Shown here one piece after another: positions 32,191 through 43,611 of a DNA stretch of 64,000 bases. Source of the DNA: Chrysoperla carnea (taxonomy: Eukaryota; Arthropoda; Insecta; Neuroptera; Chrysopidae); NCBI RefSeq assembly GCF_905475395.1, contig NC_058339.1, forward strand, positions 87,864,520 through 87,928,519, in the 5' to 3' direction. The notes beneath the pieces were generated by a model. The model was not told the DNA's origin. It made no database searches and was given only the letters and a program-made list of their open reading frames with translations. Numbering within the stretch: the stretch's first letter is position 1; each line of letters opens with the position of its first letter. Position numbers and translations under genes: made by a program.

Positions 32191-33480
32191 AGATATAGAA
32201 AATTAAACATCACAATTAAATTAGCGATGTTTTGCTACGCCTACTTAATATGTGTGTTTAAAAATGGCAGGTTTGATAACGCATAGTCTGTCAATGTTTT
32301 GCTATTACAAATAATCAGCTGTCATACTACATATAACCTATGAATTAGAATTTCGAACGTGAATGAATTTCATCTAGGTAAGTGATTTATATTAATTAGA
32401 CAAATATGATAATTAATTTAAATCTATTCAATTATTTATTAACATTAGTATTCAATTATTGTGGTTGTATTTTATTTTACAGTAATTTATAATATAAGCA
32501 TAGCTTTTCTATTATGTGCATAGATGGCGCGCAGTGTATCATTTTATTTTGACATTTTACGAAAAGTGAAAGTTCAAGAAAAATGGATAGATTTTTGAAT
32601 TATTTTATTAATTTATAAAGGTAATTTAAATAAAAATTAATACATAAATTTAATTTATCGGTTCTAAATATATTTATATAGCTTGTGTGAAATGAATCCT
32701 AATTTATTTAAAAAAAAAAAAGTTTACATGATAAATGTGACGAAAAGGTAAGTGAAAAAATATTTATATTATATTTTATTATAATTATTGATTATTTATA
32801 TTTTATAATTAGACATTTTTACAAAGTAATTTTTTTATTCAAATAGCTACACATTTTAGCTCAGACCATATTTGTATTTTATTTTTCAGTCGGTAATTTA
32901 AAATTTAAGCATAGTTTTCTTATTATGTAGATAGATGGTGCGCAGTGTATCATTTTATTTTGTTATGTTAGAAATGTCAAATTTGTTTCATGTTCTTAAA
33001 TGTGATGCTACTTTTTGCATTTTATTAAATTACATAGATAAATTTAATAAAAATTAATAAATAAATTCAATGTATCGGTATTAAATATATGTATGTGTAA
33101 TGTGTATTTATAAATATAGTTTATTTATATTCATTATTTTAATAAAAAGTTTACATAATAAATAGGCATGTCGAAAATATAAATAAACAAATAGTGTTAT
33201 ATTATAATTTTAATTATATATTTATTTTCATAATATAATTTAGCTACTTTTTTACATAATAAATAATCATGATTTTCCAATTTTTGTTGTTTTTTTTTAA
33301 TCAACCTACACCAAATTAGATTCCCTCAGTTTTGATAAATATATAATACTTATAATTACATCGAGGTACAAACTCAAAGTTAAAAGTTTTCAGATGTTCA
33401 TGTTTAAATTTGTGGTTAATAAGTTGTATTAAATGTCAGTTGGATTACGCTCTGTAAAATATCAATTTTTTTAATGATAG
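32191..33480. repeat. AT-rich stretch with a roughly 410-bp tandem duplication
   Basis: AAGCATAGCTTTTCTATTAT with GATGGCGCGCAGTGTATCAT at about 32497 is repeated at about 32908 as AAGCATAGTTTTCTTATTAT with GATGGTGCGCAGTGTATCAT. The following TTTAATAAAAATTAATA blocks also match. No exon recognised, which matters because the upstream exons of Erlin should lie on this side. Confidence 0.55.
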
Positions 33481-33483
33481 TGG

Positions 33484-33700
33484 GCAGATTACAAATTACA
33501 TGTTTATCATAGATAGCACCCACCATCGAAATTAATATTAGTTCAGCAAGTTTACCATAGATGGCATTATAGTGTATTTTGTTTTTGTAATCCTTTAAGT
33601 TTTTTCACTGAAATAATTTTTAAAATTCATACTTTATTTAGTATGTTATGTTTTCTTTACTACAAATTATCAAATTGATTTTTCCAATCCTTTCTTTATT
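33484..33700. repeat. Inverted-repeat arm left of Erlin/LAMTOR3
   Basis: TATGTTTTCTTTACTACAAA and TTATCAAATTGATTTTTCCA at 33645-33697 are the reverse complement of 36368-36422. Before them come CATAGATGGCATT motifs like those of the palindrome at 36.45-36.9 kb. Confidence 0.7.
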
Positions 33701-34235
33701 ATTTGCATATAAGGTGCGAATAATTCACTATGTAAATGGAACAAACGAAATGAACAAAATAAATAGTCAAAATTGTTTTATTTATACTTATTAAATAATA
33801 AAAGAAAAAAGAAAAAGGTTTTCAGGGTGAAAACACTTACTTACCATTTCCCTATCAGGTACTACTATTTCCCTTGTCAACTTATATTCTCCTAATACAA
33901 ATGTTAAAAATTTTCATAATTTTTGGTGAAATTTGTCTTGAAAAATTTACCTTTTGAAAATGTAAAATCGCTATATCTCGAAAACGGTTGGTCCTAGAGC
34001 AAAAAGGACGAAAATTTTGAGCCACTCCTGAACCTCTTGCTTAGAATGCTTTTCAAAATAACATCGATGAAATTCGTGAAAATGGAAAATTTTGTTTAAA
34101 AATTGATGGATTTTTTCTCATTTTTTTGTGTTTTTTGGCCAAAATTACTTCAATTTTCTTCAATTTGTATTAGGAGAATATAATGCCAGGTTAGTACTCT
34201 AAGATTTTCATAAAAAGATTTTCTTTTTTATTTAT
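33701..34235. repeat. Composite Y-X-Y repeat (copy 2)
   Basis: Partial Y (from TTTGCATATAAGGTGC to TTATATTCTCCTAATAC, end 33898), complete X (TATATCTCGAAAACGGTTGG and following), then the start of another Y at 34168 cut off by about 34235. It ends about 130 bases before the Erlin exon, inside the intron. Confidence 0.75.
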
Positions 34236-34368
34236 CAAAATATAAAAATTAACGATTTCATCCCTCTTTTAAAGTTCAAGTTCCCGTTCATTTCCCTTCT
34301 ATTTATTATTCCTTATAGAGCACTGAAAGGATTACAATTTAAAGATAACATACAATTATTTATTACAG

Positions 34369-34791
34369 GTTGTCGAAAAAGACGCAGAAACCGAACGGAA
34401 AAAAGCAATAATCGAAGCTGAAAAAGTCGCTCAAGTAGCGAAAATTCAATACGAACAGAAAGTAATGGAAAAAGAATCATTACAACGCATAGCACTTATT
34501 GAAGATGAAATGCATCTGGCGCGACAGAAAAGTCGAACAGATGCTGAATTCTATCAAGCACAACGACATGCTGAAGCGAATCAATTGTTATTAACACCAG
34601 AATATCTAGAATTAAGAAAATATGAGACTCTAGCACAAAATAGTAAAATTTATTTTGGTAATAGTATACCAAATATGTTTGTATCAAGTACGATGATGAA
34701 TCATGAATCAAAACCATCCACAGCATCCACGTCAAGTGATGTTACCGATACCGATACATCATCATCAGGTCCAGGTCAAAAGACCAAATAA
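34369..34791 (+). CDS. ERLIN: Erlin (SPFH family) last exon
   Basis: Erlin-1/2 form ring complexes in the endoplasmic reticulum membrane that recruit RNF170 to degrade activated IP3 receptors and bind cholesterol. A TTTATTACAG acceptor opens the exon in phase 0. It reads [56 protein letters not shown] and [10 protein letters not shown], then a Ser/Thr-rich tail ending GPGQKTK. This is the C-terminal coiled-coil half of Erlin, about 140 residues, with no defects. The SPFH domain and membrane anchor would be in upstream exons that I cannot find in the 3.6 kb before it. An AATAAA lies at 34854. Convergent with LAMTOR3. Erlin1 versus Erlin2 is not resolved. Confidence 0.92.
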   Translation, partial: VVEKDAETERKKAIIEAEKVAQVAKIQYEQKVMEKESLQRIALIEDEMHLARQKSRTDAEFYQAQRHAEANQLLLTPEYLELRKYETLAQNSKIYFGNSIPNMFVSSTMMNHESKPSTASTSSDVTDTDTSSSGPGQKTK

Positions 34792-34853
34792 TCAAATACT
34801 GTAAAACTGTAAAACTGTACAAAAATATTAATTTAATGTTTATAAATTTTAAT

Positions 34854-34859
34854 AATAAA
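34854..34859 (+). terminator. Poly(A) signal of Erlin
   Basis: AATAAA 62 bases after the Erlin stop codon. Confidence 0.6.
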
Positions 34860-35608
34860 AACAAAAACAAATAACCTAAATTTTATCCATTCCTAATCTT
34901 TAAAATCTTTACATTTCATTCTTTCCTTTTCAATTTCATTAATAACTTTTCTTTAAGGAATGTAAAAGTCTTCGTTCAGTCTGATCAAAAGTCAATTTGG
35001 TGTCTAACGATCCTGTTGGAAAAAATATTTGAAAAACGAATAAGTGTTTGGAACTCTGAATTTCTCAACGTTTTTCAATTGTCTAATTCAGACTTATTAT
35101 TTAGTCTGAATTAGACAATTCAAAAACGTTTTTACTAACTTAGAAGTTCTACATCGATTAAACTGAAATTTAACAAGTTATACCAACAGCAGCTACAAAC
35201 TTTGTATTTATCTATTTTTGATCTTCGGCAGGGTGAAGGTTGAAAAGGAAGTTTAGGTATCGAATATTTGTACAATTGTAGGAAATGGTTTGAAGCAAAT
35301 AAATAATAAAATGTAAGTAAAATGTTTTTTAATAAAATTATATAAAACAATTAATTATTAATAATTATAACAGGATGAATGTGGATCCTGGATCCTGGAT
35401 CCTTAGAACACAACATCGAACGATCTAAATAATATTTATCTTATTTAGAAGTAAATCAAAGTGACTTCAAGACCTGCACTTTATTTTAAAAAGTATTTGA
35501 TTGATATTCTTAGTTCACTTGTGTTTGTGTTTTAAATAGATCATAGATCATAGATCATGGTGTGTTCTACGATCCAGATCCATAATTATATTACAATTTA
35601 GTTTAGTT
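34860..35608. other. Convergent intergenic region Erlin/LAMTOR3
   Basis: Contains a hairpin-like pair around 35075-35125 (TTTTTCAATTGTCTAATTCA and TGAATTAGACAATTC) and GGATCCTGGATCCTGGATCC at about 35383. No further exon. Confidence 0.45.
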
Positions 35609-36160
35609 TTAAGGTTCAATAACAGCAGTTTTTAAATCATTTAAAATCGGTTCAAGATATTCTTCTAAAGCAAGACAATGACCTGTGTTAGCTTCACTAC
35701 TTGCAATCAAATTGATCACAAGCGGTAATTTATTGAATTGAATCACTTGATATTGGGAATACATACAAATCAATGTTTTATTTTTACCTAAACCAAGTTT
35801 ACTGCCTTGATCCGAAGCTAACGCAAATGTTGAGAGAAATGTTGGACGTTGTGCTAGTTCAGGAACTTTATCACTTGTTACTAAAAAACATTCAACATTC
35901 AATCAATCAATCATACAAATCAATCGATCGACCTTTATTTATACCATCCCTATCCGAAATTAATATGCAATGCAATCCATGAACTCTAAATTTAATAAAA
36001 ATCATTAATTAATTATTTATTATTAAATAAAACAAGTAATAAAAGTACCTGTTTAGTAACGTGTTCATGTACTTCTTTAATTCCTGTTCAATAAATTTAA
36101 TAAAAAATTAATTAATTTAACTACATTTATTGACGGGAAGACGTTACTTACTTCAACCAT
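35609..36160 (-). CDS. LAMTOR3: LAMTOR3 (Ragulator subunit, MP1), four exons
   Basis: Ragulator scaffold subunit that, paired with LAMTOR2, anchors Rag GTPases and MEK/ERK signalling to late endosomes and lysosomes. Exons: 36160-36152 (ATGGTTGAA, donor GTAAGT), 36083-36049, 35985-35933 and 35880-35609, phases 0, 2 and 1. All junctions are in frame, giving 369 nt and 122 residues against 124 in human. The protein reads MVEELKKYMNTLLNR, VHGLHCILISDRDG, FLSTFALASDQGSKLGLGKN, then QVIQFNKLPLVINLIASSEA: a full roadblock/LC7 fold. The first coding exon is only nine bases and the third donor (GTCGAT) is weak. The apparent Met start at 35902 lies in the last intron and is not used. Intact. Confidence 0.94.
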
Positions 36161-36367
36161 TTTAACGAATACAAAGTAAACTTTAAAAATATATTATTTA
36201 AAAAATAAATATTAAACTTTTATTTAAATAATTATTTAATTAATCATTAATCAATGTTATGTTTATGAATAATATGTCAAACTCTACAACTGTCAGTTTG
36301 ACTAAATAATAAATTGAAACGGTTTTACCGACATTAGCTGATAAATCAAGTATTTATTTTAAAATGA

Positions 36368-36900
36368 TAAGAAAGGATTGGAAAAATCAATTTGATAATT
36401 TGTAGTAAAGAAAACATAACAGAGTAACGTATGAATTTTAAAAATTATTATATTAACAAACTTAAGATTTATTTAATTTGATGCAATGAAAACAATATAA
36501 ATTATCAAATGAAACTAGTAGTGCCATCTATACGAAACATATTGAACTAAAATAATTACAAAAGCAGAGCCATCTATGGCAAATAGTTTGAACTATTTAT
36601 TAACTGCGATAGTAATGCCATCTATAGCAAATAGTTTGAACTAACATGATCCGACTATAGTGACATCTATGGGTAATATTTTGAACTAACTGTAAACAAC
36701 GGTGGTGCCATCTTTGGTGAATATTTTGAACTAGCAGTAAATAAATAGTTCAAACTATTTGGCATAGATGGCTCTGCTTTTGTAATTATTTTTAGTTCAA
36801 TATGTTTTCTATAGATGGCACTACTAGTTTCATTTGATAATTTACATTGTTTTCAATGCATCAAATTAAATAAATCTTAAGTTTGTTAATAGAAATGATT
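36368..36900. repeat. Palindromic CCATCTATG-rich repeat upstream of LAMTOR3
   Basis: Left arm 36453-36600 (TTAACAAACTTAAGATTTAT, TAGTAGTGCCATCTATACG, GCAGAGCCATCTATGGC) and right arm 36741-36893 are near-perfect reverse complements. The roughly 140-base centre holds three more copies of GCCATCTAT/GACATCTAT with TTTGAACTAA. 36368-36422 is the inverted partner of 33645-33697, so the Erlin exon and LAMTOR3 lie between inverted copies of one family. Confidence 0.8.
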
Positions 36901-37063
36901 TTTAATATTTATACTTCATTGTTTTTTGTTAACTGGTACAAATTTAAAAATAATAAATATATTTATTTATTTTTTTATTAATAATTATTTACATTAAATA
37001 CAAATATAATAATTTTTATTATAAACTAACTAAACTAACATTTTACCTCGATTTATGGTTAAA

Positions 37064-38240
37064 AATGGTACTACTATTTCCCTTTTCAACTTATATTCTC
37101 CTAATACAAACGTTAAAAATTTTCATAATTTTTGGTGAAATTTGTCTTGAAAAATTTACCTTTTGAAAATGTAAAATCGCTATATCTCGAAAACGGTTGG
37201 TCCTAGGGCAAAAAGGACGAAAATTTTGTGCCACTCCTGAACCTCTTGCTTAGAATGTTTTTCCAAATAACATCGATGAAAAATTTCCGGGAAATTCGTG
37301 AAAATGGAAAATTTTGTTTAAAAATTGATGGATTTTTTCTCATTTTTTTGTGTTTTTTGGCCAAAATTACTTCAATTTTCTTCAATTTGTATTAGGAGAA
37401 TATAATGCCAGGTTAGTACACTAAGATTTTCATAAAAAGATTTTCATTTTCTTTTTTATTTGCACATAAGGTGCAAATAATTCGCTATGTAAATGGAACG
37501 AAACGAAACGAACAAAATAAATAGTTAAAATTGTTTTATTTATACTTATAAAAAAATACCAGAAAAAAGAAAAAGGTTTTCAGGGTGAAAACACTTACTT
37601 AAAATTTCCCTATCAGGTACTACTTTTTCCCTTTTCAACTTATATTCTCCTAATACAAATGTTAAAAATTTTCATAATTTTTGGTGAAATTTGTCTTGAA
37701 AAATTTACCTTTTGAAAATGTAAAATCGCTATATCTCGAAAACGGTTGGTCCTAGGGCAAAAAGGACGAAAATTTTGTGCCACTCCTGAACCTCTTGCTT
37801 AGAATGTTTTTCCAAATAACATCGATGAAAAATTTCCGGGAAATTCGTGAAAATGGAAAATTTTGTTTAAAAATTGATGGATTTTTTCTCATTTTTTTGT
37901 GTTTGTTGGCTAAAATTACTTCAATTTGTATTAGGAGAATATAATGGGAGGTTAGTACACTAAGATTTTCAGCAAAAAGATTTTCATTTTCAAATAATTC
38001 GCTATGTAAATGGAACGAAACGAAACGAAACGAACAAAATAAATAGTTAAAAGTTTTATTTATACTAATTAATTAATACCAGAAAAAAGAAAAAAGAAAA
38101 AGGTTTTCAGGGTGAAAACACTTACTTACCATTTCCCTATCAGGTACTACTATTTCCCTTTTCAACTTATATTCTCCTAATACAAATGTTGAAAATTTTC
38201 ATAATTTTTGGTGAAATTAGTTTTGAAAAAGTTACATGTG
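37064..38240. repeat. Composite X-Y repeat in tandem (copy 3)
   Basis: Y end (37107), X, Y (37389-37656), X, Y (37928-38183), then the start of X broken off at about 38240. The period is about 530-550 bases. The same X and Y blocks are at 12200-12880 and 33701-34235. Tandem head-to-tail organisation with TIR-bearing Y units suggests a non-autonomous element that inserted and then expanded by unequal exchange. Confidence 0.8.
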
Positions 38241-38242
38241 AA

Positions 38243-39425
38243 AAGTCGGTCGGAAAAGTCGGTGGGTAGAGTAGGTGAAGGTAACTCGTCAACTGACGTT
38301 GAGAAAGGATGAACATATTTGCTCCGAACACAGTTGAAAATGGAGTAAAATCCGAAACATGTCTTTATAAAATTATAATAAAGTGGTTAAGCAATAAAAT
38401 AAGTGTTTTTAAATTTATTTAATCACATAATATATTTAATATGTTCCTAGATATGTTACAAGTGCGAGTTGAGGGTTCCAAATCCGAACAATTTGTCGTG
38501 TGTTATTTAATTTTGTAAATTTTACTTGTATTAAAAAGTATTTCCAATATAAAAGTTTTACATTAAAAGATCCGATTAACGACGCTGGTTGACTGAACAA
38601 TGAAAAGAAAAGTGTTGTAAAAGAACACTGTAATGGAAGTTCTTAGTCCTTTTCTCTGTGTATAGAATGCATATTTGTTGCAAAGATTGATTCTTGATTT
38701 GGGGCCAGTGCGTGGTGAATAAATCCAAAGGTGCAGTTGCATGCGTGTCATATAGAAAGTAATATTGCATCTGCGTTGCATATTTGAAAAATAATGTGAC
38801 CTTGTGTGTAACGACAAAACGAACAAGAAGATACTGCTTTAGTGAGTGCCAAATAAGCTAATTCGTTGTGATGAATTATTGTTAAATAAATGTATCTTTG
38901 TTCCAATATCTCAGCAATAAAATATATCTGGGCATTTGTTTTTATGAACATGGAAAAAGTAACAATACCATACAATTTTAAAATGATCTAAAAATTTAAA
39001 TTCATTAAAAATAAAAATAAAATTAAACAGCTCTTTCCTAAGTTTCTTTTTATTAATTCAAAATATATTTTCAAAATTTAAAAATATATTACAATTTATA
39101 AACTATATAAAAAAATATTTTTAAATCGCGATTAACATCATTGAAGTCACAGACAAATTAATTTGATCAAAAAAACTTTGTAAATAACATCATATCTCAC
39201 ATAAAACACATGTATTTGTTTTGAAATATGCAACCTAAAGTCAGCCATATTTATTAAGCTACGCATCTGTGTCAGTTATCAATATTCAGTTTATAAGAGA
39301 TAGCAGGTTTATGTGAGAGTATTAACTTTTTGTAAATAATTTGTTATATTGTTAATTGTAAATTACAAATTAATATTAATTTTTAATGAAAGAAATAAAA
39401 CTGTAAAGTAATTAATAAATTTGTT
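38243..39425. other. Intergenic stretch, possible Penelope 3' remnant at its left
   Basis: 38250-38410 has GACGTTGAGAAAGGATGAAC, CCGAAACATGTC and ATAATAAAGTGG, resembling the non-coding 3' end of Penelope-like elements, but without coding support. 38420-39425 is AT-rich without a recognisable exon. Confidence 0.3.
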
Positions 39426-41996
39426 TTATTCATTATGCATGTCTAACAAACGTGCTGTTGAAAAAACGTGAGTTAAAATCGATTGAGCTCGTGTGACCTC
39501 AGTCTTAATGTGACCCCGTTTATGTTTACTTAAATTACTTTTATCTGAAAATGATTTACTACAAATGTCACATGAAAATGGTTTTATACCGCTGTGAATC
39601 AATTTATGTTTATTTAAATTACTTTTCTTATTAAATGTTCTGCTACAAGTCTCACATGCAAATGGTTTTTCACCAGTATGGAGACGTTTATGTGTATTTA
39701 AACTATTTTGCCTATTAAACTTTTGATTACAGATATCACACGAATAAGGTTTTTCACCAGTGTGACTCCGTTTATGTTCAACTAATTGCCTGCTAAAAAC
39801 AAATGTTTTATTACAAGTATCACAGGAAAATGGTTTTTTTCCACTGTGAATCATTTTATGTTTAGCTAAAGAGCTACCGTGGGTAAATGATTTGCTACAA
39901 ATATCACATAAAAATGGTTTTTCTCCGCTGTGAGTCCGTTTATGTTCAACTAAATGACTTTGATGGTTAAAAGATTTACAACAAATATCACATAAATACG
40001 GTTTTTCTCCGGTATGGATCCGTTTATGTTGAACCAAACTACTTTTACAATTAAATGTTTTATTACACATATCACATAAAAATGGCCTCTCTCCCGTGTG
40101 CGATCTTTTATGTTTAACTAAACTACTCCCGTGGGTAAATGACTTGCTACAAATATCACATAAATAAGGTTTCTCCCCCGTATGAGTCCTGCTATGTTCT
40201 TTTAAATGACTTCGGCTATCAAATCCTTTACTACAAATATCACATAAAAATGATTTTTCTCCCGTGCAAGTCCGTTTATGTTTGATTGAACCTTTTCTTT
40301 TTAATTTTGGAGATACAATAGGTTTATCGGTAATTTGAATTTGTGGTTCTAAAACACTCGGATCTAATATTTCATCTTTAATTGATAATATTTCTGTATT
40401 TAATCTGTTCCCATTTTCATGATTTGGTTCAGGTTCCCAACTAATATCACTTTTGTTATCTGGCATCTCTTCCATGCTATCGCTGTTGCTTTCTTCCAAT
40501 ATTTCATCTTTAATCTGTACTTCTTGTATTTTAACACAATCTTCATCTTTTATGATGACTTCTGGAACACTTTCTTCTTTTTTAGCAATTACTTCTGTAT
40601 TTAATTGTTTTTCAACTTTAATATTTTCGTAAATAACTGGCAACGAATCCTCTTTCTCTTGTTCCCCTGATTTATTGCGTGATAATGTTCCCCCCCCGGT
40701 ATGATGCAGTTTATGTTTAATTAAACTACATTTTCTATTAAATCTTTTATCACACATATCACATGAAAATGGTTTTTCTCCGGTGTGAGTCCTTTTATGA
40801 TCCACTAAATGGCGTAACTGATTAAATGATCTACTACAAATATCACATAAAAACGGTTTTTCTCCGCTATGTAATCGTTTATGCACATCTAAACCGTTTC
40901 GTCGGGAAAATGATTTAGTACAAATGTCACACGAAAATAGTTTTTCACCAGTATGCATTCGTTTATGTTCAACTAATTGCCTGCTAAGAGTAAATGTTTT
41001 ATTACAAACATCACATGAAAATGATTTTTCCTTACTATGTGTCCTTTTATGTCCAACCAAATGGCTTTTATTGATAAAGGATTTACTACAAATATCACAT
41101 AGATATGGTTTCTCACCAGTATGTATCCGTTTATGTTCAAGTAAACTCCAATGTCTATTAAATGTTTTTTCACACACATCGCATGAAAATGGTTTTTCAC
41201 CAGTATGTGACATTTTATGTTTAACTAAAATACTTTTGCGATGAAAAGTAGCATTACACATATCACATAAAAATGGTTTTTCTCCCGTATGAGTTCGTTT
41301 ATGTTCAATTAAATGAGTTCTATTCACAAATTTTTTATCACATATATCACATACAAATGGTTTTTCTCCGGTATGAATTCTCATGTGTTGCATTAAACTC
41401 CAATTTCTGTTAAATGTTTTATTACAAATGTCACATGAAAATGGTTTATCCCCAGAATGTATCATTTTGTGTTTAATCAAACTGTTTTGTCTGTTGAATG
41501 TTTTATCACACTTATCACATGAAAACGAATTTTCTTCAGTATGAGAATATTTATGTTCCACTAAATTACTTTTATTATTAAATGTTTTGTTACACACATC
41601 ACAAACATATGGCTTTTCTCCAGTATGAAGTCGTTTATGTTGAACTAAGCTCCAATGTCTGGAAAATGTTTTGTCACAAATATTACATGAAAATGTTTTT
41701 TCTCCTGTGTGTGTTCGTTTGTGTTGAATTGGTTGTTGATCTTCATTATCAATACTAAGTAATTCATTTTTAATAATGACTTCTGTATTCAAATCAGTTT
41801 CAAGTTTAACATTTTCGTTGTTAATTGTATCATTTTCATTATTTTCTTCATGTTTAAAATCACTGCTGTTTTCTAGTATTTCTTCCATTTTAACACTGTC
41901 TTCTTGAATTTCATTTTTAATTCGCCCATCTTGCATTGCATCGACTTCTAATATTTCATTTTTAATTTCGACTTCATCAAATGAATTTTTTGCCAT
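39426..41996 (-). CDS. C2H2 zinc-finger protein, 21 fingers (gene D)
   Basis: 856 residues, one frame. MAKNSFDEVEIKNEILEVDA opens an acidic region with IKNE, VKMEE, VKLE and IIKNE motifs. Twelve fingers follow (preceded by a decayed half-finger IQHKRTHTGEK), then a shorter acidic linker than in B and C (one NIKVEKQ and one IIKDED repeat unit lost), then nine fingers. The tail has eight more residues than B before its stop (RLLDMHNE) and the poly(A)-like AATAAA overlaps the stop. The 5' flank keeps the shared ATCCACC block but lacks the MITE found in A and B, so it shows the state before that insertion. Likely a nuclear DNA-binding regulator. Targets unknown. Confidence 0.95.
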   Translation of the reverse strand: MAKNSFDEVEIKNEILEVDAMQDGRIKNEIQEDSVKMEEILENSSDFKHEENNENDTINNENVKLETDLNTEVIIKNELLSIDNEDQQPIQHKRTHTGEKTFSCNICDKTFSRHWSLVQHKRLHTGEKPYVCDVCNKTFNNKSNLVEHKYSHTEENSFSCDKCDKTFNRQNSLIKHKMIHSGDKPFSCDICNKTFNRNWSLMQHMRIHTGEKPFVCDICDKKFVNRTHLIEHKRTHTGEKPFLCDMCNATFHRKSILVKHKMSHTGEKPFSCDVCEKTFNRHWSLLEHKRIHTGEKPYLCDICSKSFINKSHLVGHKRTHSKEKSFSCDVCNKTFTLSRQLVEHKRMHTGEKLFSCDICTKSFSRRNGLDVHKRLHSGEKPFLCDICSRSFNQLRHLVDHKRTHTGEKPFSCDMCDKRFNRKCSLIKHKLHHTGGGTLSRNKSGEQEKEDSLPVIYENIKVEKQLNTEVIAKKEESVPEVIIKDEDCVKIQEVQIKDEILEESNSDSMEEMPDNKSDISWEPEPNHENGNRLNTEILSIKDEILDPSVLEPQIQITDKPIVSPKLKRKGSIKHKRTCTGEKSFLCDICSKGFDSRSHLKEHSRTHTGEKPYLCDICSKSFTHGSSLVKHKRSHTGERPFLCDMCNKTFNCKSSLVQHKRIHTGEKPYLCDICCKSFNHQSHLVEHKRTHSGEKPFLCDICSKSFTHGSSLAKHKMIHSGKKPFSCDTCNKTFVFSRQLVEHKRSHTGEKPYSCDICNQKFNRQNSLNTHKRLHTGEKPFACETCSRTFNKKSNLNKHKLIHSGIKPFSCDICSKSFSDKSNLSKHKRGHIKTEVTRAQSILTHVFSTARLLDMHNE

Positions 41997-42125
41997 TTTT
42001 TAATACTTTATTTATTAAAACAAGAAACAAATTCTGGTTTTACTATTATTCTGACAACACGATATATCTTTCACACACCTTGTACTACATACAACACCAA
42101 GCGTAAACCATTATATTTTATTCTA

Positions 42126-42240
42126 TGAACGTAAACTGATTCTTATCCACCAATCAGATTATGGTGAACCAAACGAGTTGCCATTATTTTATTTTCAGTC
42201 AATCAGTACTTTCAGCGCCTTATTCAAATTTCAAAAATTA
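42126..42240 (-). promoter_or_regulatory. Shared upstream block (gene D copy)
   Basis: TTATCCACCAATCAGATTATG, then GCCATTATTTTATTTTCAG and TCAATCAGTACTTTCAGCGCC. Matches the blocks upstream of A, B and E. Confidence 0.5.
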
Positions 42241-42367
42241 ACTTTTCATATACTCTTGAATAGAAAACTACACTTATCGATTCTCATATTAATGTTTGTA
42301 GTTATATTATTTAATTTAACAAATGTAAAGCATATAAAATTTTACTTGTTTTTTTATTCACCGATAT

Positions 42368-42825
42368 TTTTTAAGCAAAAAAAGAAACACTCATGGAAGA
42401 AATTCTGTGAGAGTTTTGCACGTTCAACTCCTATCAGCGAAATATGGTTGAATATTAAAATATTTCGCAAAGCTTCCTTCCATGTTTGGAACGAGGAATT
42501 TATGGACAATCTAGCTCCTCAAACGGTTGAACCAGAATCACTCTATAAGTTACCTGTAGAATCAAATAATTTATTGGATGCTCCTTTCTCGGTTCAAGAA
42601 TACAGATCTATCATATACCGACTAAAAGATTCTTCTCCTGGTTAAGATGGCATTTACTATTCTATGATAAAAAAATCTTTCTGGCGAATCGGATATTCTT
42701 TTACTGAATATTATGAGTGATTTGTTTTTGAAAAATATAGTACCTGATGAATGAAGAAGTTCAATTATTCTACCCATATTAAAACCCAATAAAAATCCTG
42801 AACGTTTAATTTAATTTTTACTTAA
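42368..42825 (+). mobile_element. LINE ORF2 fragment (Jockey/I-like), start of reverse transcriptase
   Basis: Reads KKHSWKKFCESFARSTPISE, IWLNIKIF, FMDNLAPQTV, then YRSIIYRLKDSSPG, stop, DGIYYSMIK and, in a shifted frame, VPDE and SSIILPILKPNKNPER. The SPG-DGI box and the IILPILKP box are the first RT motifs of Jockey-type LINEs. Truncated on both sides and broken. Confidence 0.8.
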
Positions 42826-43611
42826 TGAAATTTTTATTTTTTGTAAATGGCTTTAATGGCTTAATGGCCCTTGACCAAATATTTTAAATAAAAAAAAATA
42901 TTTTTGTATTTTTTGATCAGTTTTAAGCAAATAAGTACTCCTACGATTTTTTCTCTAGACTTTTAGTTTTCGAAATAAAAATTCTTGGAAAACTAAAAAT
43001 GCAATATTCGATTTTAAGAAAAATGTTTATTTGTTTTGTTCTTTATTTTTATTTTTTAAATCTCTGAGGGAATTCGCTTAGCTTACGCAGCTCCTGTGCC
43101 ACGAATTTTTTATAAATAGTACCTATCTTTCAAAGCCAAAAGTTTAACTGTGCTTGCTTACTAAAAATATTAGTTTAGCGAATCAGAAATATAGCCTAAT
43201 CAAATAAGAATTTGATCCGGGAAAAATTCATTACAGAAATTTTCCTTGCGAAATTTTTTCGTTTCAGTCTATTTGTTCAAATGAAAATAAGTGCGATTTC
43301 CATTGAATTTTACAGTTTGATTCTCATATGTTAAGTGGTATTATGTGTTGAGATAGCAACAGCTAGTAAAATTATTTTGTATGAGGGACTTTTTCTTATA
43401 TAGTATACAAAAAAATTTGAAATAAATGTAAAAATTTAGTTTCAAAAAAAAAAAATATTTATTTGAACCACGTTAAAAGTTATAAAACATTTAACTAACA
43501 ATAATAGTAAATCTGACATAAAATTAAAATAAATGAAGTACGACGTAAAATAAAAATAATTCATAGAATAATTCTTTATTGTAAATTACAAATTACTTAT
43601 TTATATGTATG
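42826..43611. other. AT-rich intergenic stretch
   Basis: No exon, RNA gene or terminal repeat seen between the LINE fragment and the 3' end of gene E. Confidence 0.4.
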
